Notes: a model not told the origin generated them from the letters alone. A stretch of 64,000 bases of DNA from Candidatus Chryseopegocella kryptomonas (GCF_001536065.1 NZ_CZVW01000009.1:18885-82884), one strand, 5' to 3'. Positions 17,333 through 26,888 are shown, counted from the first letter of the stretch. Translations and numbers: made by a program.

Positions 17333-19252
17333 TCAGAAGATAAGCCACAAGATTATTAAAATTCCTATCACAAACACAACTGCGTAAAACTGAACAATTC
17401 CATTTTGAATAAACCGTAAAACAGAACTTACAATAGAAGTTAATTTCGCACTTCCATTCACAGCACCATCAACTATTTTCACATCAAAAAATTTCCACAA
17501 TAATTTCTCACTTCCCCATGTCACTGGCTTCACAACAATTGCATCATATATTTCATCAACATAATACTTGTTATAAACCAATTTGTAAAGCCCCGAAAGA
17601 TTCTGCGTCAAATTGCGAACAATATCCATTCTTTTGAGATACAGATACCTTGCAAGTAAAATTCCAGCGATAGCAATTGAAACCGAGATTATCATAAGAA
17701 GAAATTCAGCAAACGATGAATGAGCGGTTTCAAAAGTCAATTTAGCGCTTGCATCTTCAAAAACAGGTTCAAGCCAGTGATGGAATAAATTTTTGACGCC
17801 AAACGATTCAGGAATTCCGATAAAGCCAGAAACGGCAGAGAAAAATCCAAGTATAACAAGTGGCACGGTCATAACTTTTGGAGCTTCGTGCGGATGTTTC
17901 GCACCGTATCTTGGTGGTGTTTCAAAGACGAGCGCAACCAAACGGAACATATAAAACGCTGTCATAAAAGCACCAATCACACCAATTAGCCACAACCAGA
18001 AAGAACCTTGTGAATAAGCACCCCAGAGAATTTCATCTTTGCTGAAAAATCCAGAAAGCGGTGGAATTCCAGCAATCGCAAGCGATGCGATGAAAAATGT
18101 TTTATAAGTTATCGGCAATTTATCTTTCAAACCGCCCATCTTTTGGATATCTTCCTCATTGTCAAGTGCGTGCATAACCGCACCAGCCCCAAGGAAAAGA
18201 AGCGCCTTAAAGAATGCATGAGTTGTAAGATGAAATATCCCAGCTGAAAAAGCCCCAACCCCCATCGCAAGAAACATATATCCAAGCTGACTTATCGTTG
18301 AATATGCAAGAACTTTCTTGATTCCATTTTGCACAAGTCCCATTGATGCAGAATACACAGCGGTTAAAGCGCCAATTATCGCAACAATTGTCATAGTTGT
18401 CGGAGCAAGGGCATACAAAACGGACGATCTTGCGATCATATAAACTCCAGCTGTAACCATCGTCGCTGCGTGAATTAAAGCGCTAACGGGAGTTGGTCCT
18501 GCCATCGCATCCGGAAGCCACACATAAAGTGGAATTTGTGCGGATTTACCAGTCGCACCAATAAACAAAAGCAATGTTATCCAGAAAACTGTTGTATCCC
18601 CAACTTGAAGTTTATTTGCAATTGAGAAAACAGTGTTAAAATTTAAACTTCCAAAATACTTATACATCAAAAACAAGCCAATTAAAAATCCAAAATCGCC
18701 AATTCTATTTACGATAAATGCTTTTCTCCCTGCGTCGCTTGTTGTCATCTTTTCAAATGGTCTATCATACCAAAATCCAATTAAAAGATATGAACAAAGC
18801 CCAACGCCTTCCCATCCAAGAAACATTAAAAGATAATTATCCGCAAGGACGAGATTTAACATCATAAAGATGAAAAGGTTCAAATAAGCAAAAAATCTCG
18901 CAAATCCTCTATCCCCGTGCATATACCCAATTGAATAAATGTGAATCAAAAATCCAACACCTGTGACAACCATAGCCATCAAAACCGAAAGAGGATCAAC
19001 AAGATAAGAAAATGAAACATCAAGTCCTCCTGTTTTAATCCAATTAAAATACTCAACTATAAATTTTCTCTCATACGAAGGCAAACCAATAAGTTCAATG
19101 TAAATCAGAAACGAAACAAGAAACGATGCACCGACTGTTAAACTTCCAAACCAGCCAATTATTTTTTCTTTCTTGATTCGCCACCCGAATAAACCGTTAA
19201 TGATGAAACCGAGAAGCGGGAAAAGCAAAGCAAGTCCAATATACCTGTGCAT
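17333..19252 (-). CDS. nuoL: NADH-quinone oxidoreductase subunit L
   Basis: Distal proton-pumping subunit of complex I, 639 residues. The N-terminal half contains FLGWEGVGLCSYLLIGFWY and the channel motif WLPDAMAGPTPVSALIHAAT, followed by KKVLAYSTISQLGYMFLA. The C terminus has the long extension with a lateral helix and a last transmembrane segment typical of NuoL. The sequence is intact and of usual length. It is 24 bases after nuoK and 27 before nuoM. Confidence 0.97.
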   Translation of the reverse strand: MHRYIGLALLFPLLGFIINGLFGWRIKKEKIIGWFGSLTVGASFLVSFLIYIELIGLPSYERKFIVEYFNWIKTGGLDVSFSYLVDPLSVLMAMVVTGVGFLIHIYSIGYMHGDRGFARFFAYLNLFIFMMLNLVLADNYLLMFLGWEGVGLCSYLLIGFWYDRPFEKMTTSDAGRKAFIVNRIGDFGFLIGLFLMYKYFGSLNFNTVFSIANKLQVGDTTVFWITLLLFIGATGKSAQIPLYVWLPDAMAGPTPVSALIHAATMVTAGVYMIARSSVLYALAPTTMTIVAIIGALTAVYSASMGLVQNGIKKVLAYSTISQLGYMFLAMGVGAFSAGIFHLTTHAFFKALLFLGAGAVMHALDNEEDIQKMGGLKDKLPITYKTFFIASLAIAGIPPLSGFFSKDEILWGAYSQGSFWLWLIGVIGAFMTAFYMFRLVALVFETPPRYGAKHPHEAPKVMTVPLVILGFFSAVSGFIGIPESFGVKNLFHHWLEPVFEDASAKLTFETAHSSFAEFLLMIISVSIAIAGILLARYLYLKRMDIVRNLTQNLSGLYKLVYNKYYVDEIYDAIVVKPVTWGSEKLLWKFFDVKIVDGAVNGSAKLTSIVSSVLRFIQNGIVQFYAVVFVIGILIILWLIF

Positions 19253-19275
19253 TTTTCAGGTGCCTCTTTTTTTCT

Positions 19276-19578
19276 TTACCATTTTAATAAATTGATTTCA
19301 TCAATGTTAACTGTTAACCTGTTTCTGAAAATTGCGATCACAATTGCAAGCCCGACCGAAACTTCAGCAGCAGCAACGACCATCACAAAAAACACAAGCA
19401 TTTGCCCAATCTCATTGCCGATATAACTTGAAAATCCAACAAGAGCTAAATTAACAGAATTTAGCATAAGCTCAATACACATAAAAATCACAATGGCATT
19501 TCTTCTTATCAAAACTCCGAGAACCCCAATTGTAAAGAGAATCAAACTTAGAAACAGATACCAGGAAAGCGGGATCAT
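19276..19578 (-). CDS. nuoK: NADH-quinone oxidoreductase subunit K
   Basis: Small three-helix subunit of the complex I membrane arm, 100 residues. The second helix holds the invariant Glu in [17 protein letters not shown] and the third holds [15 protein letters not shown] with the second conserved Glu, both needed for proton pumping. Length equals the family norm. It lies between nuoJ and nuoL. Confidence 0.96.
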   Translation of the reverse strand: MIPLSWYLFLSLILFTIGVLGVLIRRNAIVIFMCIELMLNSVNLALVGFSSYIGNEIGQMLVFFVMVVAAAEVSVGLAIVIAIFRNRLTVNIDEINLLKW

Positions 19579-19616
19579 AATTTCTTTTCTCCTTTATTTT
19601 TTGTTCGCATCCTTTC

Positions 19617-20129
19617 TCACTCAAATTTTCTTTTAGCAAGGACAATAGCACCAACAATCGCAACTATCAAGATAAGCGAGGTTATCTCAAAAGGCAGGAT
19701 ATAATTTGTGAATAATTTTTCTCCGATAAATTCAATTTTGCCAATTTCAACCGAATTTTCCGCTGGCTTTAAAAATCTACCACTCACAGATTTACCAAGT
19801 CCGAAAGCTATCTCAGCAAAAACAAGCAAAACAATTACAAAGGCAATTAACCTTCTTACATCAAACCTATCGCTCAATCTTTTCTCATCTTGAAGGTTCA
19901 AAAGCATTATGACAAAAACAAACAAAACCATTATAGCCCCTGCATAAACAAGAACCTGAATTATTGCGATGAACTGCGCGCTTAATGTAAGGTAAAGAAT
20001 TGAGAGGGATAAAAAATTAACAATCAAAAAGATTGCGCTTTTTACGGGATTTGCCCTCGTTATCATAAGTATTGCGGATGCGATTGAGACAAAAGCCAGA
20101 ATAAAAAAAACAAGTGCTTGTGCAGTCAT
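19617..20129 (-). CDS. nuoJ: NADH-quinone oxidoreductase subunit J
   Basis: Five-helix subunit of the complex I membrane arm, 170 residues. It has the family motif QVLVYAGAIMVLFVFVIMLL near residues 58-77 and a C-terminal helix ending AIVLAKRKFE. It is the first gene of this cluster and has its own promoter-like sequence at 20192-20161, so nuoA to nuoI must be encoded in another place. An insertion-like loop between helices 3 and 4 carries charged residues. Confidence 0.95.
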   Translation of the reverse strand: MTAQALVFFILAFVSIASAILMITRANPVKSAIFLIVNFLSLSILYLTLSAQFIAIIQVLVYAGAIMVLFVFVIMLLNLQDEKRLSDRFDVRRLIAFVIVLLVFAEIAFGLGKSVSGRFLKPAENSVEIGKIEFIGEKLFTNYILPFEITSLILIVAIVGAIVLAKRKFE

Positions 20130-20160
20130 CTCACAATCGGTTTATTTTTAAACTCGTTGA

Positions 20161-20192
20161 TAAATATAAAAATTTGAAGCCAAATAATCAAA
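20161..20192 (-). promoter_or_regulatory. Promoter of the nuoJ cluster (Bacteroidota-type)
   Basis: On the minus strand TTTG (20192-20189) is followed after 20 bases by TATATTTA (20168-20161), matching TTTG-N19/20-TAnnTTTR. The expected start site leaves a leader of about 25 bases before nuoJ. It lies in the 148-base divergent region shared with the PpiD-like gene. Confidence 0.55.
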
Positions 20193-20207
20193 GAATTTCT
20201 CGGTTAA

Positions 20208-20238
20208 TTGTTTTTTAGGCGCTTTTGGGTTAAATTTA
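20208..20238 (+). promoter_or_regulatory. Promoter of the PpiD-like gene (Bacteroidota-type)
   Basis: TTG (20208-20210), a 20-base spacer and TAAATTTA (20231-20238) match the motif seen before other operons here. The distance to the ATG at 20278 is 40 bases, with GAGGTGA as ribosome site. The two divergent promoters do not overlap. Confidence 0.55.
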
Positions 20239-20277
20239 CAAAAAAATTCAAAAACAATTTGAGGTGAGAAGCAAACT

Positions 20278-22389
20278 ATGCCGATAATGGCAAAGATGAG
20301 AGACAACCTGCCAGCAATACTTTTATCGCTCGTTATACTTTTTCTCTTGACAATTGTCCTTGACTGGGGAATGGACATAACAGGAAGACATCACAGAGAA
20401 GGCGGTTTCCGTGAACCAATAGGAATTGTAAATGGGGAGGAAATAAGCTATCAGGAATTTAACCGTGCACTTGAAGCACAAATTGAGGACTTCAAACAAA
20501 GAACTGGAAGTGATCCCGACGATTTTATGCTTGAACAACTCAGAAATCAGGTCTGGGAACAACTCGTAACCCAAAAACTCGTTGAACAGGAAATTAAAAA
20601 ACTCGGCATAACCGTCACAGATGAAGAAATCACCGACTGGGTTTTGAACTCGCCCGAGACACTCCCAGAACCTGTGAAAAGAAATTTCATTGATTCAACA
20701 GGAAATATAGACCGTGCACTTCTTGAAAGAGCTTTAAAATCAACATCACCGCAGGCAAAACAATTCTGGATTGAGGTTGAGAAATTTTTGAAAGCTCAAA
20801 AATTAACAGAAAAATTGCAGAGCCGTTTACTTGCAAGCATTAGAGTAAGCGATGGTGAAATAAAAGAAAGATTTGAAAAGCAAAATACAAAATACGAGAT
20901 AAAATATGTCTCGCTTGATCCGAATAAATTTGCAAAAGAAATAAATGAACCAACGGATGAAGAAATAAGAGAGTATTACAGAAATCATCAAGATGAATTC
21001 AGAATTCAAGAGACAAGAAGATTAAGATATGTCCTTTTCCCCGATGCTCCATCTTCCGAAGATACTGCTTCAGTTGTAAGAGAACTTGAAAATTTAAAAC
21101 AGCAAGCCCTTAATGGTGCTGATTTTGTTGAGCTGGTGAAAAATTACTCTGAAGTTCCATTTACAGATGTTTTCTTCAAACACGGCGAACTTTCACCGGA
21201 AATTGAAAATGCAATCTGGGATAGGAAAGTTGGTGAAATCGTTGGACCAATCAAAGCAAGCGATGGTTTCCATCTTGTTAAAATTCTTGAAGAGAGAAAA
21301 GGAACAGATACATTTGTAAAAGCAAGCCATATTTTAATTCTTCTCGGTCGCGATACAGCAGAATCATATAAACTTGCCAAAGAAATCCTCGCCCTTGCGA
21401 AAAAAGGTGAGGACTTTGCAAAACTTGCTGCAACTTTTTCAGCTGATCAAGCAACCGCAAGAAACGGCGGTGATCTCGGATGGTTCGGAAAAGGAAAAAT
21501 GGTCAAGGAATTTGAAGAAGCATGCTTTAAAGCAAAACCAGGAGAAATCGTCGGACCTGTGAGAACACAATATGGTCTGCACATAATTAAAGTCGTCGCA
21601 AAAGATAACAGAGAATTGAAAATTGCCAATCTCAAATTAAGCGTCAGAGCAAGCTCCGAGACAATTGAATCACAGAGAAAGCGAGCCGAAGATTTCAGCC
21701 ACACGGTAAGCGGTAAAAACTTCGTTCAGGAAGCGTCCGCTCTCGGACTTGAAGTTAAATCAACACCACCATTTACAAAAGATTCGCCAATCCCCGGCAT
21801 CGGAATGAATAAATCAATTTCTGATTGGGCTTTTTCAAATAAAATTGGAAGCGTAAGCCCTGTCTTCAAAATAAGAGGTGGCTTTGCTGTATTTACGATA
21901 ACCGAAATAAAAGAAGCTGGAATAAGACCGCTTGAAGAGGTTAAAGAAGCAATAAAAGTAAGAGTTAGAAGAGAAAAACTTAAAAATAAAGCATATGAAT
22001 ATCTCACGACATTACGCAAAAAACTTAACGAAAGTGAAGGTCTTGACGCAATCACAAAATTTGATTCAACTCTTGAAGTGAAAACTGCTTCCGGCTTCAC
22101 GCTCTCGGGTGGAATCCCCGGCATAGGAACAGACGAAAATGTCATTGGAAAACTTCTTGACTTAAAAGTAAATCAAATTTCCGAGCCGATAAAAGGAAAT
22201 TCTTTCGTTTACATCATTCAACTTGTCAATAAAACTCCTTTTGATTCAACGCTTTATAAATCTCAATATGAAACCTTAAAAGAGCAAATTTACAACGAAA
22301 AGCGCAACACTTTATTTTTCACATGGCTTGACAACTTGAAGAAAAATTCAAAAATAGTTGATAATCGGGCGTTGTATTTTGAGCATTAA
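20278..22389 (+). CDS. Peptidyl-prolyl cis-trans isomerase, PpiD/SurA-like, membrane-anchored
   Basis: A 703-residue envelope folding factor. One N-terminal transmembrane helix (about residues 12-30, [20 protein letters not shown]) leaves the rest in the periplasm. A SurA-N-like helical part (about 45-225) follows with [15 protein letters not shown]. Then come a diverged parvulin domain (about 235-340) and a well-kept one (about 343-440) with [21 protein letters not shown] and GLHIIKV. Two shorter parvulin-like ends, each with PGIG and a terminal beta-strand, follow near 500-550 and 615-660. The layout matches PpiD. The start ATG 20278 has GAGGTGA ten bases upstream; an ATG at 20287 is possible. 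It is divergent from nuoJ. Confidence 0.9.
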   Translation: MPIMAKMRDNLPAILLSLVILFLLTIVLDWGMDITGRHHREGGFREPIGIVNGEEISYQEFNRALEAQIEDFKQRTGSDPDDFMLEQLRNQVWEQLVTQKLVEQEIKKLGITVTDEEITDWVLNSPETLPEPVKRNFIDSTGNIDRALLERALKSTSPQAKQFWIEVEKFLKAQKLTEKLQSRLLASIRVSDGEIKERFEKQNTKYEIKYVSLDPNKFAKEINEPTDEEIREYYRNHQDEFRIQETRRLRYVLFPDAPSSEDTASVVRELENLKQQALNGADFVELVKNYSEVPFTDVFFKHGELSPEIENAIWDRKVGEIVGPIKASDGFHLVKILEERKGTDTFVKASHILILLGRDTAESYKLAKEILALAKKGEDFAKLAATFSADQATARNGGDLGWFGKGKMVKEFEEACFKAKPGEIVGPVRTQYGLHIIKVVAKDNRELKIANLKLSVRASSETIESQRKRAEDFSHTVSGKNFVQEASALGLEVKSTPPFTKDSPIPGIGMNKSISDWAFSNKIGSVSPVFKIRGGFAVFTITEIKEAGIRPLEEVKEAIKVRVRREKLKNKAYEYLTTLRKKLNESEGLDAITKFDSTLEVKTASGFTLSGGIPGIGTDENVIGKLLDLKVNQISEPIKGNSFVYIIQLVNKTPFDSTLYKSQYETLKEQIYNEKRNTLFFTWLDNLKKNSKIVDNRALYFEH

Positions 22390-22402
22390 AATTTTGAGCA
22401 CT

Positions 22403-23101
22403 ATGCGTCTAAAAATTTTTCTAACCTTGTTTTTAATTTTCGGCACAGCGTTTTCCCAATCAAGGAAAACGCTTGCCTTGAACTTTAATTATGTCATATC
22501 CGCATTCGTTTATCCAAATGTTATTTCAAGCGATAGGGCTCTACGGGATTTTTCAAATGAAATAAACAACTGGTTTGGTTTCTCTGGCGATTTCAAATAT
22601 GAAGTTACAGAAGGATATTTCGTCGGATTGTCAATTGAATCTGTTGATAAGACGATATCAGATTATTTAATTCGCAGAGTTGGGAACGCAAATTTAAGAA
22701 TCCCGATTGAAGATAGATACACGATTTACATTGCTGAATTAAGTGCTTTTTTCGTTGCTCCGTTTAGTTCACAAAAATGGCAAATTTACATAGGCGGTGG
22801 AATTGGTGCATACAAAGGCAATTTTTCAAAATCAATTCTAAATCTCAAAAGCAAAATTCAAAAATCCCCTGTTAATCTCGGAATTCATGTGATGTCTGGC
22901 GTTCAATTCAATTTTACGGAAAAAATTGGCTTAAAAGGAGAATTAAAGTTTCGTGATCCAATCGTTGAAGTTGAAAGCAAATTTACCGATAACCAGATAA
23001 ACTATAACGGTTATATAATTCAGATTGATCCTTCCCCATTTAGAACTCGGGTTAATTTTGATACAATGACATTTGTTCTCGGGCTTGTGTTCTCGTTTTA
23101 A
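22403..23101 (+). CDS. Predicted outer-membrane beta-barrel protein
   Basis: A 232-residue protein with a signal peptide (MRLKIFLTLFLIFGTAFSQS) followed by alternating amphipathic strands rich in Tyr, Phe and Gly, ending in LGLVFSF with the C-terminal Phe expected for Bam-inserted barrels. I see no named family. The start at 22403 is chosen because an upstream in-frame start at 22358 would lie within the PpiD-like gene and would put extra residues before the signal peptide. It follows the PpiD-like stop by 13 bases, so the two are probably co-transcribed, which fits a chaperone and an envelope client. Confidence 0.65.
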   Translation: MRLKIFLTLFLIFGTAFSQSRKTLALNFNYVISAFVYPNVISSDRALRDFSNEINNWFGFSGDFKYEVTEGYFVGLSIESVDKTISDYLIRRVGNANLRIPIEDRYTIYIAELSAFFVAPFSSQKWQIYIGGGIGAYKGNFSKSILNLKSKIQKSPVNLGIHVMSGVQFNFTEKIGLKGELKFRDPIVEVESKFTDNQINYNGYIIQIDPSPFRTRVNFDTMTFVLGLVFSF

Positions 23102-23123
23102 AAAATTAACACAAAAACCAAAT

Positions 23124-23315
23124 ATGACCACATACGCAGAACAAAAAAAGATGATTGAAGAACTACAGCGAATTTCTTACAGATTGAAAGGGAAAGACAA
23201 ATACGATTTTGAAATGTTTTTAAAAAGACACAAAGACGATGAAGACCTTGACTCGCTCTCAATGAAACGATTGCGTGAGATTTACGAAAAATATGTCGTA
23301 AAGAAAGAGAAATAA
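23124..23315 (+). CDS. Small charged helical protein, unknown
   Basis: A 63-residue protein, MTTYAEQKKMIEELQRISYR onward, strongly charged and predicted helical with no membrane segment or Cys. I do not recognise a family. The ATG at 23124 is chosen over an upstream in-frame start at 23073 that would overlap the barrel gene. It lies 22 bases after the barrel gene and 4 bases before the next small gene, so it belongs to a string of short genes in one orientation. Codon use resembles its neighbours, which supports it being real. Confidence 0.6.
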   Translation: MTTYAEQKKMIEELQRISYRLKGKDKYDFEMFLKRHKDDEDLDSLSMKRLREIYEKYVVKKEK

Positions 23316-23319
23316 ACGA

Positions 23320-23574
23320 ATGGTTGGATTAATCGGCATTGCGGTGATTGTTTTAATCGTAATTTTTGCAATTTTTTATGGTTATGGTTTGATATTAAAA
23401 CAAGAACGCTCGCAAAATCCATATTCCTCAAAAGCAAAATGCACACTTTGTGGGAAATTTTTTGATAAAGAAGAATTAGTTGAAAGAGCAATTGGAATTG
23501 AAAAACTTTATTACTTCTGTGGCGATTGCATTCAGAGTTTATACATTGATTATCTCAATAAAAAACAAAATTAA
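23320..23574 (+). CDS. Small membrane protein with cytoplasmic zinc-ribbon-like Cys pairs
   Basis: An 84-residue protein with an N-terminal transmembrane helix (about residues 2-24) and a small domain holding two Cys pairs, CTLC (about 41-44) and CGDC (about 67-70), which should bind one metal ion, probably Zn. The spacing of about 22 residues resembles rubredoxin-like or treble-clef knuckles. No family is recognised. Its start follows four bases after the preceding stop, and the thiamine-binding gene follows within ten bases, so it is part of a small-gene operon. Confidence 0.65.
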   Translation: MVGLIGIAVIVLIVIFAIFYGYGLILKQERSQNPYSSKAKCTLCGKFFDKEELVERAIGIEKLYYFCGDCIQSLYIDYLNKKQN

Positions 23575-23583
23575 CACTTGAAA

Positions 23584-23895
23584 ATGTTGCTTTGTGAATT
23601 CAGTATGACCCCAATCGGTCAGGGTGAAAGTGTAAGCAAGTTTGTTGCAAGATGCATTGACATAGTTGATAAAAGTGGGCTTGAATACAAATTAACACCA
23701 ATGGGAACGATAATTGAAGGTGAATGGGATGAGGTCTTTGATACGATCAAGAAATGTTTTGAAGCACTTAAAGAGGATTGCAACAGAATATCAATCTCAA
23801 TAAGAATTGATTACAGAAAAGGCAGAAAAGGTGCAATTGAGAGCAAGGTCAGAAGCGTTGAAGAAAAACTCGGACGAAGCGTCAAAAAAGGTTAA
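23584..23895 (+). CDS. MTH1187-family thiamine-binding-like protein (DUF77)
   Basis: A 103-residue ferredoxin-like-fold protein of the MTH1187/YkoF-like family. Typical features are the N-terminal strand EFSMTPIGQGESVSKFV, the middle motif YKLTPMGTIIEGEWDEV, and the end ISISIRIDYRKGRKGAIESKV. Members form tetramers and bind thiamine or its precursor in several structures; a role in thiamine handling is inferred. The ATG at 23584 is chosen; a TTG at 23578 would add two residues. The stop overlaps that of the opposite-strand DUF3098 gene by four bases. Confidence 0.85.
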   Translation: MLLCEFSMTPIGQGESVSKFVARCIDIVDKSGLEYKLTPMGTIIEGEWDEVFDTIKKCFEALKEDCNRISISIRIDYRKGRKGAIESKVRSVEEKLGRSVKKG

Positions 23896-24137
23896 TTCTT
23901 TTCGCTTTTAAACTTTTTCAAAATTCCAAAAGGTATGATAATAACATACGCAATGAACAAAATTATCGGTGCAAGCGTCACAGCGATAAAACTATCAACA
24001 CCTCCAATTGCCATAAGATAATACCCGATGAAAATCAAAACTATGCCAAGCCCGATCACAAAAAAGTTTTTCTTTGAAAAAGGAAGTTCGTGCTTTTGAA
24101 AAAGAACCTTTTGCTTTCTTTCTTTTGGTTTCGCCAT
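23892..24137 (-). CDS. DUF3098 family membrane protein
   Basis: An 81-residue protein with two transmembrane helices. The motif ELPFSKKNFFVIGLGIVLIF near residues 17-36, then LMAIGG and VTLAPIILFIAYVI, is the DUF3098 pattern. That family is found mainly in Bacteroidota and relatives, often near ftsX; ftsX is not adjacent here. Function unknown. The start at ATG 24137 is chosen because the longer reading frame would overlap the divergent lipoprotein gene and lacks family similarity upstream. Confidence 0.85.
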   Translation of the reverse strand: MAKPKERKQKVLFQKHELPFSKKNFFVIGLGIVLIFIGYYLMAIGGVDSFIAVTLAPIILFIAYVIIIPFGILKKFKSEKN

Positions 24138-24200
24138 TTTGTTAAGTTTTTTCTTTTTAAATTTCTCAAAAGATAAAAAAAGAAAAAAAGTTTTGCAAAT

Positions 24201-24740
24201 ATGCGGGCAAAAATTTTTATGCTTATCATTCCGATTCTTCTTCTCTCCTGTGATCACGGTTTGAAACCTCCCGAAACCGAAACATCACCAACTTATGAAG
24301 AACCTGGATTTGGTGGAACTGTTTATTTCAAAGGAACATGGCCTGATTCAATCTACGATTTAAGGGTAGTCGCATTCAGAAAATATCCACCGCAGGACAT
24401 TATAAACGAAGTTATACAGGGACGAGCAAAATTTAGCGAAACCTTACCTAAAAGAGTTGATTCAACAAAATACCAAGTTCTTGCTGATACAGGAAAATGG
24501 GAATACATCGTCGTTGCACTTCAATACGGTTCAAACATTTTTTCAGATTGGAAAGCCATCGGTGTTTATGACACAACCCCGGAAGACACAATTCCAACAT
24601 CAATTTACATTCCGTATGGGAAGTTTCTAAGAAACATAAACATAAACTGCGATTTCAACAATCCTCCTCCACAACCTTTTAAAATTTCCGAGATAATCGG
24701 AGTTTTGCTCTTAAAACAAAATCAGGATTTTGAAAGATGA
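24201..24740 (+). CDS. Lipoprotein co-encoded with the TonB-dependent receptor
   Basis: A 179-residue lipoprotein: signal peptide MRAKIFMLIIPILLLSC with the lipobox LLSC, Cys at about residue 17. The rest is beta-rich, with FGGTVYFKGTWPDSIYDLRV and a later Pro-rich NNPPPQPF before the C terminus. No family is recognised. The stop overlaps the start of the TonB receptor gene by four bases (ATGA), so the two proteins are likely made in equal amounts and may work together at the outer membrane, as in lipoprotein-receptor uptake pairs. Confidence 0.75.
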   Translation: MRAKIFMLIIPILLLSCDHGLKPPETETSPTYEEPGFGGTVYFKGTWPDSIYDLRVVAFRKYPPQDIINEVIQGRAKFSETLPKRVDSTKYQVLADTGKWEYIVVALQYGSNIFSDWKAIGVYDTTPEDTIPTSIYIPYGKFLRNININCDFNNPPPQPFKISEIIGVLLLKQNQDFER

Positions 24741-26878
24741 AGGTTTTAATTTTTTTATTTTTGCTTTCTCTTGAATCCCTTGCTCAGCAGAAAACAGGAA
24801 ACTTAACAGGTAAAGTGATTGATGTAGAAACAAAGCAACCAATTTTCGGCGTAAATGTGATAATTGAAAACACTTTTCTTGGTTCTGCTACCGACGCAAA
24901 AGGCGAGTTTAAAATCAAAAACATTCCAGCCGGAAAGTATATTTTAAAACTTTCAGCAATTGGATATGAAACCACAAGGATAGAAATTGAAATTGCACCA
25001 TCCCGTGAAACGAATCTTTTAATTGAAATGAAACCGACAGCTTACACAGTTGAACCAGTTGTCATAACCGCAACAAAAAGAGAACAAACTTTAAGCGAAA
25101 TTCCGATAAGCACAAATGTTGTTGAATCAGATTTAATTTCTTCAAGAAACAATCTTCAAGTTGATGACATACTTCGCTATGTTCCGGGCGTGAATATAAT
25201 TCAGTATCAAATTAACATTCGTGGTTCAAGCGGATATAGTCGTGGCACGGGGACAAGAGTTTTAATTTTGTTTGACGGAATGCCTTTTTTGACAGGTGAC
25301 GCCGGCGAAATTATCTGGGAAGCGATACCAGTGTGGCAAATTGATAGAATTGAAGTTGTAAAAGGCGCTGGCTCTGCTCTTTACGGCTCAAACGCAATTG
25401 GCGGAGTTATAAATGTCATAACAAAAGAAACTTCGCAAAGAAAAAATTTTAGATTCAGAACTTACTTCGGAATGTATGACAAGCCATATTATGCACAATG
25501 GAGATGGAGCGAAAGAGATAGATTTTATTACGGCGGATTTGCCTCATTTAACGGAATGATTGGAAACCTTGGAACATTAATCCACATTCAAAGAGGAATT
25601 GACGAGGGTTATAAACAAAATCAAAACTATCACAGATGGAATATTTTCACAAAGTTTAAATACAACTTCTCCGCTTACTCAACGATAAATTTCCTTTTCA
25701 ATTATCTGCGTCAGAAGAACGAGACATTTTTCTACTGGAAAAATTTAAGAAACGCTCTAAGACCCAGAGATGAAGACATTGGGGCGATGGTGAGTTCAGA
25801 AAGATTTAACACCCTTGTTCAATTCAAGAAAATTTTATCTTCAAACCTTTTTTACATTGCTCGTGCTGGATTTTTCAGAAACAAGTGGAATGACAACGCA
25901 ACTCCTCAAAACCGAAGCACAGCAGGGCTGACAAATTACGAGTTTCAAATAAATTATCAACCTAACGAAAAGCATTATCTCATATTCGGGATAGATGGAA
26001 CATTTAATCTTGTTAAATCCTCTCTGTTTGGTAGAAGAAATTCACATTCAATTGCTCTTTATATTCAAGATGAATTCAAAGCCACTGAGAAATTTACTTT
26101 TTCCTATGGTTTGAGAAATGACCTTTACAAACTTGACACTTTGAAATACACAGGTCAGATAAATCCAAAATTGAACGCACTGTACAGGTTGAGCGAAATG
26201 TTAAGTTTGAGGACTTCGTTTGGGACAGGTTTCAGAGCCCCGGCTATAAGCGAGGCATTCACAAGCACAACAGCAGCTGGCGTAACCGTAAAACCAAACC
26301 CATCTTTAAAACCAGAAAGAGCAATATCATTTGAAATTGGTTCAAGATTCATTAATCCTATCATCTCGGCTGATATAGCAATTTTCTGGAACCATTACTG
26401 GAATTTGATTGAACCTGTCTTTGATGTGGACGGAAAGATAATTTTTAAAAATGTCACAGAAGCAAGAATTCAAGGCGCTGAAATTGGTTTAAATCTTTTC
26501 CCCGCAAGTCCAGTTAATTTTTCTCTTGGATATACATACCTCAACCCGTGGGATTTGAGTGAAGATGCAATTTTGAAATACAGACCAAGGCATATTTTTT
26601 ACGCAAATGGAAATTTAAGTTATAAATTTTTCTTCATCGGGGTTGATTTCAGATTTATAAGCAAGTATGAGAGAATAGACGAACTTTTAAAATTAATCGT
26701 CCCTGATGCAGAAGCAAGAGTTCCAATTTATGTCGTTGATGCAAGAGCCGGATTAAACTTTAAAAATTTGCGTTTGTTTTTTAATGTGAATAATCTGCTT
26801 CAATACAATTATGTTGAAATAGTCGGAAATTTGGCACCGATTAGAAGTTTTAATGTTTCTGTTGAGTTTGAAATTTGA
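24737..26878 (+). CDS. TonB-dependent receptor with N-terminal carboxypeptidase-regulatory-like domain
   Basis: A 713-residue outer-membrane receptor. A short signal peptide (to about residue 16) is followed by a carboxypeptidase-regulatory-like beta domain (about 20-105: GNLTGKVIDVETKQPIFGVN, TDAKGEFKIKNIPAGKY). A TonB-box-like VVITATKRE comes next, then the plug domain (DDILRYVPGVN, the RGSSGYS turn, RIEVVKGAGSALYGSNAIGG) and a 22-strand barrel ending in FEI. This is the usual Bacteroidota layout. The substrate is not evident; siderophore, cobalamin or peptide are all possible. It overlaps the lipoprotein gene by four bases. Confidence 0.92.
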   Translation: MKVLIFLFLLSLESLAQQKTGNLTGKVIDVETKQPIFGVNVIIENTFLGSATDAKGEFKIKNIPAGKYILKLSAIGYETTRIEIEIAPSRETNLLIEMKPTAYTVEPVVITATKREQTLSEIPISTNVVESDLISSRNNLQVDDILRYVPGVNIIQYQINIRGSSGYSRGTGTRVLILFDGMPFLTGDAGEIIWEAIPVWQIDRIEVVKGAGSALYGSNAIGGVINVITKETSQRKNFRFRTYFGMYDKPYYAQWRWSERDRFYYGGFASFNGMIGNLGTLIHIQRGIDEGYKQNQNYHRWNIFTKFKYNFSAYSTINFLFNYLRQKNETFFYWKNLRNALRPRDEDIGAMVSSERFNTLVQFKKILSSNLFYIARAGFFRNKWNDNATPQNRSTAGLTNYEFQINYQPNEKHYLIFGIDGTFNLVKSSLFGRRNSHSIALYIQDEFKATEKFTFSYGLRNDLYKLDTLKYTGQINPKLNALYRLSEMLSLRTSFGTGFRAPAISEAFTSTTAAGVTVKPNPSLKPERAISFEIGSRFINPIISADIAIFWNHYWNLIEPVFDVDGKIIFKNVTEARIQGAEIGLNLFPASPVNFSLGYTYLNPWDLSEDAILKYRPRHIFYANGNLSYKFFFIGVDFRFISKYERIDELLKLIVPDAEARVPIYVVDARAGLNFKNLRLFFNVNNLLQYNYVEIVGNLAPIRSFNVSVEFEI

Positions 26879-26888
26879 TTTATGTTTA

